64,000 bases of DNA from Parasponia andersonii. Taxonomy: Eukaryota; Streptophyta; Magnoliopsida; Rosales; Cannabaceae. This document shows positions 54,639 to 64,000 of this stretch, in pieces (position 1 is the stretch's first letter; each line of letters begins with the position of its first letter). The notes below the pieces were generated by a model, which saw only the letters and a list, made by a program, of their open reading frames with translations, had not been told where the DNA came from and did not search any database. The position numbers were made by a program, and so were the translations under genes. The DNA is taken from contig JXTB01000251.1 in NCBI GenBank assembly GCA_002914805.1, positions 161,316 through 225,315 on the forward strand, in the 5' to 3' direction.

Positions 54639-57193
54639 TTAGTGAGGCTTGAAGAAGCTGACTTGGACACCAGTGTCGATGACAACATAGAGTCCAGCCG
54701 CGATCAAAATGCCACTGAGACTCATCCCCAAGACTCCAAGCGTCCAGTTGAGGCACCATATGGGGCTGTACTTCTTAGGCTTCTTGATCTTGTTCCACAT
54801 GAAGCAAGGGTACGCCAATGTAACAGGCAGTGCTATCCCTCCAATGAGACCCGCCAAGCTGCCCAAGAAGGGAATTGCGACCGCGATGAAGAAGCAGCCG
54901 AAGCCGAACATGGCCCTCGATATGACCCGAAGCCACCACGGCATTGGCTGCTTCTTCCGGCCAGTGTACTTGGACTCTATGTCGTCGAAGGTGGGCATAC
55001 CATATATGTTGAAGGAGCACAAGGCGTTGACAATGACAAAGAAACTGGTGAGTCCCAACACAAACTTGGACACATCACGTGAGTGGAACTGGAAGAGGGC
55101 AGTCAGCATTCCCCCGTTTGAGGGGATCAAGTGGCCATAAGCCCAGTAGCCCCCGATTGCCAAGGGGAATAGGCATGCAGCTATGAGGGTGTATGATACT
55201 CTAACTCCCTTCCACATTGGCACGTGCGAAGGGTGCTTCTCACTCGAAGGCATTGTGGCCTGCATTAATCAAGTTAACAAGATAATTAAGACTTTGCTGT
55301 TTTTAACTTAATCAACATCAATATGGTTATAAGTGCTATACGATGATTATGACCACGTATGTACACGACCGAGTATAGTTAGGTAAAGTCTTCCGTCTAA
55401 TGTATTTGTCAGTTTGACAATAGGGTGGTAAAAAGTACATGAAGTTTTAAATTTCAAAGTTAGTAATATGAACGTGTTCTAATAGTCGAGAGACAAATGT
55501 TAAAGAAAGAAAGCAAATTGTAAAAGATTCAACCTCTTAAAAGCTTTTTATGTCTGATTGCGTCAGAGGACCAAGTGTGTTCTTTATTAGCTTTTTTATA
55601 TATTTGAGACCGTGTGAAGAGATTTAAAATTGGATGTTTGGCTTTTACCTCATGTAAAGCATGCACGTTTGGCTTTTAGGTTCTAAATTCAAAAAAAAGC
55701 ACCATGCTTTGACCAATTTTGTCACTACTTTATATAGATTAACAATTGTAACAAACCCCAAGTAGTTAATTAATTATACAACCTCTTGGAGATTTAACTC
55801 TTAATCCCAATCCCGGTTTATGAGTTTGGTACTTACCAAACTCAATCAACCACTCCCGGGACTTTAGAGTTGAAAAAAATTGAATCCCAAGTTGAATTTA
55901 GAAGATGGTAACTATTAAGTGCTAGCAAAGCCATAGCGTAATTTATTAGTTGTTTATTTCTTTTAAGGAAAAAAAGCATGAAAAAGGTATCTATATACCT
56001 GAATCTCAAGGACGAGATTGTGGCCTCTGAAAGCAAAAGCAATAATTCCAAGAGCATTGAGCACACTGAAGACCTGTTCCATCGAACTACCTACCCTAAC
56101 AGGGTCGTACGACACCCCGGGAAGCCTACCCTCCGCAACGGACACTCCCCAGATCATAGTACAATACCCAACTGCCGTTATTGCTCCTATGAGGGACACT
56201 CCCGCGATTGAGTTCATGTTTGGCAGCTGGGACAGCACCACGGCCACGCAAGTGAATGCCAAGTACCACTCCACGGTTGTCAACTCCCTTGCGCACTCGG
56301 GCCCGCATACGATCTGAAAAAAGTTCTTCCCCGTTGATCCTCCAATGATGATCAGCGCCGTACACGTGCCTCCCGAGAGGTACAAGATTGGAAACAAGGC
56401 TAGCAGCTTCGTTAGCCTCTCACCGAAGGTGAGACTAAAGAGCTGGAGGTATCTGCTGTAACGCATGCCAGTTTCCACTGACTCGTGGAGTTGAACTAGT
56501 ATCCATAATGTGTAGAGTTGCCATGTGAACGCTAGTGTCAAGCAGATTATTCCCCATGACCTGAAATCAATATCAGTGTGATTTAATACTCGATCATGAT
56601 CACGGGTTGTGCGAACAAAGTCCCACATTAATTGATTAAACGTGAGAATGATAATGATAGTTGATTTGTAAAGTGAGTATTACTAGTTGGTGATATATTC
56701 ATGAATCTTACCATCCAAGAATTGTGAAGGCAACAGGAAGAACAAGAGCTTGAATACCAATCCCGGAACACAAAGTATGGAAAGCAGCGTAGTATTGGTT
56801 CCCATTTCTGGACTCTGTGATGGGTAACCAAGCGTCCTGAGGGTCAAGCTTGGTGAGCCTAAGGGCCTTCCTAACAGGGCTGCCTAAGGGAGTAATGAAC
56901 CTAGGAGTGAGAGAGAGTCTTGGAGTGAGGGACAGTCTTGGGGTTCTAGGTGTCTTAGGAGTCTTGCTTGGAGGTGGATGACCATCTCCATGCGCAGCAC
57001 CATCAAGGAGAGGAGACCTAGACAAAGATGGTGAGTGATACTGAGATGGTGGACATGACACCGGTGGCGCTGTCCCCTGAGCTCCGGCCAGTCGCGGCCT
57101 CGGTGTTATGGGAGCTGAATTGATCTCATTGGCTGCAAGTGGCGGCCTCGGTGTTATGGGAGCTGAATTGATCTCGCTGGCTTCACGACTCAT
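54639..57193 (-). CDS. Lysine/histidine transporter-like 8 (AAAP amino acid permease)
   Basis: Three exons, 57193-56712, 56560-55999 and 55259-54639, total 1665 nt, 554 residues. A cytosolic N-terminus of about 135 residues is rich in Pro, Ser and Thr, with EINSAPITPRP repeated twice and a run of TPRLSL/TPRF units, then GSPVRKALRLTKLDPQDAWL, a signature of the LHT8/AATL1 (At1g47670) type. About ten or eleven membrane segments follow, with family motifs ITESRNGNQYYAAFHTL, LPVAFTILGWSWG, NALGIIAFAFRGHNLVLEIQ and MPTFDDIESKYTG. AAAP members move neutral or basic amino acids with protons at the plasma membrane; the LHT8 substrate is not well defined. The TPR/SPR repeats in the N-terminus are potential proline-directed phosphorylation sites. 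Confidence 0.94.
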
Positions 57194-59006
57194 TTTTAGT
57201 TTTCAGGTCTAGCGCTCCTATATGGATTTTATGAGTTTTTCTAATAAGCTTTTAAGCTTTCCTTGTAGCTAAACCTGAAAGCTTTGCTATTAGGCTCTGA
57301 ACTTTGTTTGTAGCTAAAGCTAAAGGGCTCCCTTCAGTCTTAGCTTGAGAAAAACTCATGCAGGGTGTGCCTTTTATATCCTGAGAGTTGGTGTTTCAAG
57401 GAAAGAGAGGTGACTAAGTCGGTTCAAGGAAGGTGCTACAATAGAATTGGAGTAGGCGTGTAACAATGTATGAAGACATGGGTTCGTTTATGACAGCTTG
57501 TCAGAGTCATTCTTAGTCTAAATATTTATTTGTGACAAAGGCATTTTATTTGACGGACAATATTGGCTGCTTTTTTAACCTACCAATAATTAATGAATTT
57601 GGATTATGGTGGAATATTAATGTGTACTTAATTTGCCACGGTAAGCTTTTGGATTATTATAAAGCATTGGAGTCGTATATGGTCAACATACTCCTCCTAA
57701 AAGAGACGAAGAGCTAGGAACATGCCCCTAATATTTAATTCTAAGATTGAGCTTCAACGACCATGTGATTTTTTTTGGAAAAGTATTAAGAAAATCAATT
57801 AAAACTAGCAAATTGCAAGGTGCACACCAGCACTATTTTCTAAGGTTGGTGCACATTTAGTCAATATGGGTGGTCATATCCAGTTCACAGAAAAGACTAG
57901 TGTAACAAAGCTATAAGTATCAACTATTCAGATTATTGTTGTTACATTACCATTATTTAGATTATTTGTCAATTCTTTGAGAAGCAAATATAACAAAAGG
58001 TGCTTAATTACAAAACCTACTTCAATTTTAACTGATAATTATTTTTTGAACCAGGAGCAGTGATCAAAATTGAGAGCTACAGAATCCCCTTAACCAATTT
58101 TTGGAAGTGAAAATGATGCAGAAATGGACAAATTATTCTCCTCAATTCCAAACGCTTCAATATCTAGAATTTAGCTTAGGCCATTTTCAAGATGGAAATT
58201 CATGTAAAAGGAGTAGAAACATTTATCAATTTTCTGAGGGGGAAAAAAAGGAGAAATATATATATATATATATATATGTATAAAAAATTTTATCAAATTT
58301 CAAATTTTTAATATTAATACGTATAACATGTAAGTTAATAATATTTCATTAATAAATATAATTAATTTATTTGTAATAAATTTATATAAATTAAATTATG
58401 ATAATTTAAATATTAGTTTTATTGGCTTTTTAATTTGATACAAATTTAGCTATAACGAGCGTCATCTTATTCATATACGTGTATATATGTACATATCACT
58501 ATCAGCAAGCCACCGCCGCCCAATTTGTCAACCCATAGAGTGCTTTTTTTCTTGTCCTTGGTAAATGTCATTATCCTTTAATTAATGCTACACCAGGTTT
58601 ATGCGCATACTTTTCATCTCACTTTCATTTGAACACGATGACTATTCTCAATGTTTTTCCTCACAGAAAATAGTAAAAATGTTTTGTTCTTGACTTTCTG
58701 ACGTTGAGTGGACACGCCTTTTGATTATTTATGTCAACATATGAACAACCAGTTGAAAGTGCTAAACGAGATGAAGTTGTTTCTGTTATCCCAAAGTCAA
58801 AGGTCATAGTCGAAACAAATTATGTATGAACAACCAAAGCCATAAGCAATCAATCAAAGAAGTCATACTTGAAACAAATTATGTATTATCTACCCACTTT
58901 GTTTTCCAGATATGTTCAATTATACCTTATACATTACATTCAATAAAACGACCTTTGACAAAAATGATGTGAAAGTACATTTTAGTTTACCAACCAAAAA
59001 AGGGCC

Positions 59007-59039
<33 letters not shown>

Positions 59040-59151
59040 GAACTTCCCTATATGAATTATTATTTAGTAGCATTCACATGACCGAATGACTAGCATCCTC
59101 CATGTATGGATTATATTAAAAAGCCAAGGAAACTGAGAGGTGAAAAGAAGT
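57194..59151. other. Spacer between LHT8-like and IST1-like genes
   Basis: Promoter and leader of the LHT8-like gene, then AT-rich DNA with a (TA)n tract at 58256-58277 and a long A tract at 59010-59034. The final part is 3' UTR of the IST1-like gene. No gene is recognised. Confidence 0.5.
57371..57378 (-). promoter_or_regulatory. TATA box of the LHT8-like gene
   Basis: TATAAAAG on the minus strand, about 180 bases upstream of the ATG at 57193, within a GC-balanced stretch. A strong match to the plant TATA consensus. Confidence 0.65.
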
Positions 59152-60055
59152 TCAAGTCTGAGATTTGCGATACTTGAGAGCTTGAAAGCGAGCTGCGAGT
59201 GAATCATAATCTGGCAATTTTGGATGGACAGAAGAAGGCTTCAGTACTTGAGATGATGGTATCGCAGGTGGGGACCTCTCAGGTGGCGCCTCCGCTTCAA
59301 ATTCTTCGTCACAGTCCGATTCATCGAACTTTATGTCTGAATGTGCAGATGGGGCATTATAGCCGTGTCTCCTATGCATTTTTCCAGTCTCCACATTGCT
59401 TGTATAAAGATAATGAGATACATAACTCTCAGACTCAGATGTCTTAGTTGTTGAAGATTTATATTGATTATCCATGTACTGAGAGGTGATTGGTGGACCA
59501 TCTGGCATGAATCGATCAATGGAAGATCCAACAGAGGTGGTTTCGTATCCAACATTGATGCTTGAACTGTTTAACTCATGATCAAAAGATGTTGCTTGAG
59601 AAGGACCTTGATTCCGGTCTTTGTTGGCAAGAAAAGCGGCAGCTTTTGCAGCAGCAATTGCTTCATTAGCACATTTTGCGGCTGCTTTAGCAGCTGAGGC
59701 TGTGTCCTGGAAATGCATGCCGCCAGTGTTGTCGCCAATTATTGTCCTGGGTATAGAACTAAAAAAATAACTAAATGATATTTCACAATCTGAAATGCCT
59801 TTGAGTTATGTGAAAATGATGAATGCAATCGCCAAGTTACCTAGTAGTAGTTGACTTATTGAGCTCAACTGATTGGTTTGACTTGTTAAGCTCAACAGAT
59901 TGGTTTGGCACAGGCGTCACAGGCAAGCTGGTCGCACTAACAAAATTGCATGGTCCTCCCTGATAAGAAAAGATAACACCGTTTAAAATGGAGAGAAGAT
60001 CTTTAATTCATATCATATATAATGTGTGTGTATATCTATATGTATATATATATAT

Positions 60056-60092
<37 letters not shown>

Positions 60093-61647
60093 CAAACTAT
60101 AAGCTCTTCTGGAGGCTTGAGAAGTTCCATTTCAGTTTCTTTTGTGTCCCATTCAATCTGGTATTCCTTGGCTATTTCCTTCATGATCTTCAATTTAAAT
60201 TCACCAGTGGGGTTTCTAACAGAGAGCTTGTCAATGAGCTATACAAAACATAATTACTTTAGAACTCATTCAAATGAACCAGAATATGTCCCAAACAAGA
60301 GAAGCAAGTAATCCGACTGGAAAAAGGATAGAGACTTAATTTTCACTTTAAGGAGAGAGAAATCAGCATTGATATCTGTCATTATGATAATAGAAATTGG
60401 TGCATGATGTGAAGACAATGCCTTACCGCGCGATTCACACCACAGTTGGGCCGAAGATCAGTAGCAGCAGATATAAAATCTTTTCCATATTTCTTCTCAA
60501 AAACATCCCTTATTGCTACTAGTTCTGGAATTTCCGAGCACCTAGGGGCAGCGAAGATTAAACTAGCAATGCCTTCTTTTAGATCAGCTGGGCATTCTCT
60601 GTAAATTTTACTAATATTAGATAAAGCTTCGCTGGACAGTTTAGTAATGCAAGAAATACAATACAGAACACGATTTTCACCTTCGCTTGGAAATTATTGA
60701 AAGTCTGGTCACAACCAATTCACAGAAGAGCTCAATGAACTCATTTGCAGCCAATACATTCTGTTCTCTAATGACATGTTCAACCTAGACAACCACAAAA
60801 AACTTCTTGTAAGTTACGCCACCTGGGAAACATCGCATAGCATACAACACTAAAAGCTTCTAACTTCCTCTTCTTATCAGAGTAGATTTGATGTATATAT
60901 CTAAATAGTAATACAAATAGCATGAGCATATAGAGTTAAGACCATAGTGCTGGGCAAAATCCTAAGGCAAACAATAAAAATAAATAAATAAATAAATAAA
61001 AGTTTGAGAAGGACCCAAGGAAACCCAATACGTATTTTGACCAATAATCTATCTCTAGCTAAGAAAAAAAGAAAAATATGATCAGGTATTTCTAGTGTCC
61101 TGTGGGGCAGACTATGACTACAATAGAGAACAATGAACCAAAACAACGCTTGAAAATAGGTTCCTAATGAAAGCAGCAGAACAATGAAGTTTTGGGAATG
61201 TAAATAAGTTGAAGAATATTAAAATCGTTAATTAAGAACCCGAATACGAGCGGTGGCGTCTTGACCGGACTGGAGAAGCAAGGCAATGTCACGCCTCATC
61301 TGCTTCACCACAACTTGTCTCTTATTCCTCAGCAGCTTTATCCTTGCCACCGCCATCTTAGCCGCTGTTTTACTGTTTTTCACCATTAAACCTTTAGTAA
61401 CCCCTAAAGAAAGAAAACTTAAAGGAAAAACATTCTACACAAAAAGCTAGAGACCATCTCTAAGAAAATGCAGTACCCATAAACATATAATGATCTTGAA
61501 AAATTCTTAAAACCCAGAAGTGTGATACAAAAATGGAAACAGAGGAGGACCCAGAAAAAGGAAAGGCATAAAACCCAGAATGGGGAAGAAAGGGTACCAT
61601 TTGGAAGCATTAAAGCCTCGGCGGAAGAGTGAGAGACCGAGCTTCAT
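59152..61647 (-). CDS. IST1-like protein (ESCRT-III associated, Vps4 regulator)
   Basis: Seven exons: 61647-61598, 61372-61240, 60784-60681, 60598-60427, 60238-60098, 59959-59841 and 59758-59152, total 1326 nt, 441 residues. The start MKLGLSLFRRGFNASKCKTA is the typical entry to the IST1 domain, which runs to about residue 185: MAVARIKLLRNKRQVVVKQM, LLQSGQDATARIRVEHVIRE, IASLIFAAPRCSEIPEL, YGKDFISAATDLRPNCGVN and LKIMKEIAKEYQIEWD. The rest is low-complexity: NQSVELNKS twice in tandem, an Ala-rich helix (AAKCANEAIAAAKAAAFLAN), and an acidic/Pro tail ending in LAARFQALKYRKSQT. IST1 proteins bind CHMP1 and Vps4/SKD1 and act in multivesicular-body sorting. A MIM-like end is possible but not clear. 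It corresponds to At4g35730. Confidence 0.93.
60061..60089. repeat. (GA)n microsatellite in IST1-like intron 5
   Basis: About 14-15 GA units next to a TA-rich stretch, immediately beyond the donor of exon 5. Confidence 0.8.
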
Positions 61648-63409
61648 GAGTTTCCTGGTGTGGGTTGTGGCTACGGTGGCGACGGTCATGGCTGAGGCTG
61701 AGGAGGAGGAGCTTTTGTGTTTCGACTCTTTGGGTAGTCAGTAGTGGGAGTGTAACGGTCGCCTGGTTAGTAGTGGTCCAAAGGGACCACTTCGACTTCG
61801 GTTGCCGACTCTGATGTAAATCAAGATCATTAATCACGGCTAGATCTCTTGTGTAATGGATGACTATATCCGCGGAAAGCAAAAAAATAGCCGTTAGGGG
61901 TGATTTGACACGTGGTAGTGAATTGGAAGAATCCGATGCAGCTGTACCTGTTGACAACTCTTGCATTCTCTATTCAGATTGTGCCACGTCCTATGGGCCA
62001 GTTACTCTCTCGTCAACCGGACTGGATAAATGAATTGGGCTTTACTCAACCACGGCGAAGCCCCAAGCTCCCAACTTAACAACTCTACCTCACTTATTAT
62101 TCAATTTTAGTTTTTTTTTTTTTTTTTTATATATATATTTAAATCATATTCTAATACCAAAATTGCTTCTTATCTCGGTCATCATTCCATTTTTCCTTTG
62201 TTAAATCTCTCTCTTTCTCAGAAAAATAACTATATTTCTTTTGTTTTATATATGAAATGATACGTACATACATATGTATCTAATGATAGAATAAAAAAAA
62301 AAAAAAGAGAAAATAATACTTTTTTTTTTGTGGAGTTAGTCTCGTCCACTCTTTGTTGGTATGGGTTCAAACCTCTCCATCTTCTTTGAAACCATTGACT
62401 CCGAATATTTCTAACCCACCCGAGGGAGAAATCTTTTGCATCTTCCTCTTCTGCGGTGATTTTTCTTTTTATATTTTCATTTTAATAAATCCTTTCGTAT
62501 ATGTGAAATCATTTGTAGTATAACTCTCGATATATGGATATTTTATTCTATTTGATTTTAAATTTGTGTAGGTTCACGTCGTTTTTATTGTTACGTATAT
62601 TTATATGTAATTTGTTGGTACTTTTATAAATACGAAGCTTTTGAGATCTAAACTTAAAAGATTTTATTTTGTTAAAAATCATTTTTTTTATAAAAAAAAA
62701 AATCATCAAATTCATCCTCATATTAGTAGAAGGAACCAACTTTAATGGTGGAGAACAATTTGAACAAACAGATAAATTTTTTTTTGTAGAACTTTAATGT
62801 CTCTTTATAGATTTATGTTCACCTTATTTACATATGTTTTTATATATATTTTGTCCCCTATTGACAGCCGGGGTAAGGAATATTTTATGTACAACTTTTA
62901 ACTTAAAAGGAAAATATCTAAGCTTTTGTCTTTTTCTAATGAGCATCTCACGTGAAAATCCTGAGCATTGTGGACATCCAAATTAAATATTCCACTAGAT
63001 TTTGTATTTTTGTAAGTAACAAAAAAAAAAATTAATTGTTTAACATTGATCGTTCAGGGGATATAGAACATACTTTATTCTGAGCAACATTCCAATTTGA
63101 ATTGGATTCATTTCGTTGATTTTGGGTTCGTTGTCAAGGGTTGATCATCACTTCCAAAAATTGGATGGTTTACTTTCTTCGGCTTGTGAAGTGAAAGATG
63201 GCCATTCAAAGTAGTAGTTTGAAGACATAGCCACTTAACACGCAAGAAAATGTAAAGGAGAGAACCGGTAGTAATTAATGTGCAAAAAGATAATTAATCA
63301 AAACTCTACATAATACATACATCCTCTAAAACCCGGATGTATGCCCATCAAGGCAAAAATTTCATGGTGGTACAATACAACTGAAAGTTGATTATCATCA
63401 TTTAACATC
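61648..63409. other. Spacer between IST1-like and DUF241 genes
   Basis: The promoter of the IST1-like gene (61650-62050) is followed by AT-rich DNA. A B-box-like ggttcaaacct at 62364-62374, with ttagtctcgtcc about 30 bases before it, could be a SINE remnant, but no A tail or target-site duplication is evident. No coding gene is supported. Confidence 0.5.
61909..61914 (-). promoter_or_regulatory. G-box upstream of the IST1-like gene
   Basis: CACGTG in the context gacacgtggtag lies about 262 bases before the ATG. A canonical bZIP/bHLH site by sequence; its use is inferred. Confidence 0.45.
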
Positions 63410-64000
63410 CTATTCAGAAAGTACGTTTAGGAGGCATACTCTATTCTGGAGAAAGACCCTAAACAAGCCCTCCAACCCATTTTCAAGGCCTTCAATGACA
63501 ACCTCCAAAGCCTCCAACTTTTTCTGTGCAGATTGAATCTTTTCGTCTTCAACATCCTCACTCAAATTTCCCATCAACAAATCACTGACTGCCACGTCCA
63601 CTCGTTCCAACTCATTGAGGCTCTTCTGTTGATTGTCATGAAATCCCCCCACTACCCCTCTGTGAGCCATAATCGAAACCAATGACCATCTACTCGGCTT
63701 TGGTTTCAACAGAGGTGTAGAGAGGAACAGAGAAAGAGACCCCAAAATGGAGCTAGTGACCAAACTCGCTTCCCTTAGGACACGAACCAAGGCAGCCAAA
63801 TGGGTATCCAGATCCAGAAGCAGGCCTCCATGTTTGGTGTCCATCAGCCTCAGAGACTGCCCAATTGATTTCTTCATCTTTTTTCTCAAGGACATGTAAG
63901 CAGTGACATGGGTGTCAACCACGGTTGAATCTCCCAACACTTTTCTTCGTCGTATGGCCGATTGGAGCTCCCTAACGCTCTCTTTCATCATCAAAACGAC
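63410..64000 (-). CDS. DUF241 family protein (3' part)
   Basis: The frame is open from the window edge to TAG at 63410-63412, giving 196 C-terminal residues; the true start lies beyond 64000, since codons continue upstream of the first Met codons. Family features are ESVRELQSAIRRRK near the visible N-terminus, DTHVTAYMSLRKKMKKSIGQ, a central helical and hydrophobic segment SLVTSSILGSLSLFLSTPLL, and C-terminal EKIQSAQKKLEALEVVIEGL and GLEGLFRVFLQNRVCLLNVL. DUF241 (BPS1-like) proteins are mostly intronless, about 280-300 residues long and of unknown biochemical role. Arabidopsis has clusters at At4g35680-At4g35720, consistent with the rest of the window. Confidence 0.9.
   Translation of the reverse strand, partial: VVLMMKESVRELQSAIRRRKVLGDSTVVDTHVTAYMSLRKKMKKSIGQSLRLMDTKHGGLLLDLDTHLAALVRVLREASLVTSSILGSLSLFLSTPLLKPKPSRWSLVSIMAHRGVVGGFHDNQQKSLNELERVDVAVSDLLMGNLSEDVEDEKIQSAQKKLEALEVVIEGLENGLEGLFRVFLQNRVCLLNVLSE

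Noticed and set aside
54606-55140. Two long plus-strand ORFs (143 and 158 codons)
   Set aside because: They are antisense to the last exon of the LHT8-like transporter, which has clear family motifs on the minus strand.

Overview
The window is nuclear DNA from a flowering plant, most likely a rosid eudicot. It shows GT-AG introns rich in T, AT-rich spacers, exon layouts matching Arabidopsis families, and a plant tRNA-Val gene. No tool was run: exon borders were placed by eye from splice signals, reading phase and remembered family alignments. For every intact multi-exon model the summed exon length is a multiple of three.

Layout. 0-5 kb: the 3' part of an ACT-domain Raf-like kinase (STY8/17/46 type, plus strand) converges on a short IQ67-domain gene. 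7.6-13.1 kb: a plastid rhodanese (STR15/SEN1 type, minus) and the plastid VKOR-thioredoxin fusion LTO1 (plus) diverge from a shared 1.3-kb upstream region. 16.5 kb: a small glycine-rich ORF. 18.1-21.8 kb: a 15-exon coiled-coil protein gene. 22.0 kb: tRNA-Val(CAC), next to a decayed CRR2-like PPR-DYW pseudogene. 24.6-28.5 kb: a small SEC14/CRAL-TRIO-like gene and a DUF1990 (UPF0548) gene. 28.5-43 kb: a duplication zone with a truncated DUF1990 copy, relics of a third F-box unit, three intact intronless SKIP23-like F-box genes, and MITE-like elements embedded in TA microsatellites. 43.6-48.1 kb: two tandem GDSL esterase genes, one broken and one intact. 49.8-53.8 kb: a DHHC S-acyltransferase (PAT10 type). 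54.6-57.2 kb: an LHT8-type amino acid transporter. 59.2-61.6 kb: an IST1-like ESCRT gene. 63.4 kb to the end: the 3' part of a DUF241 gene.

The genes do not form one pathway. From memory of the Arabidopsis gene order, the STY kinase, STR15, LTO1, SEC14-like, IST1-like and DUF241 genes correspond to a run around At4g35680-At4g35780, and DUF1990 sits beside STY8 near At2g17700. The window therefore looks like an ancestral block interrupted by a local expansion zone. Three genes concern plastids: the STY kinase (phosphorylation of precursor proteins), STR15 (plastid-targeted) and LTO1 (lumenal disulfide formation). The interval holding the F-box, DUF1990-copy and GDSL genes is the young, fast-changing part, with tandem copies, frame changes and pseudogenes.

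I found no convincing previously undescribed system. The most interesting signals are the TA-microsatellite-embedded MITE family, the hidden third F-box relic, the shifted C-terminus of the second F-box protein, and the GDSL pseudogene with both a nonsense codon and a missing exon. Assembly gaps lie at 29599-29685, with single Ns at 20582 and 49803.
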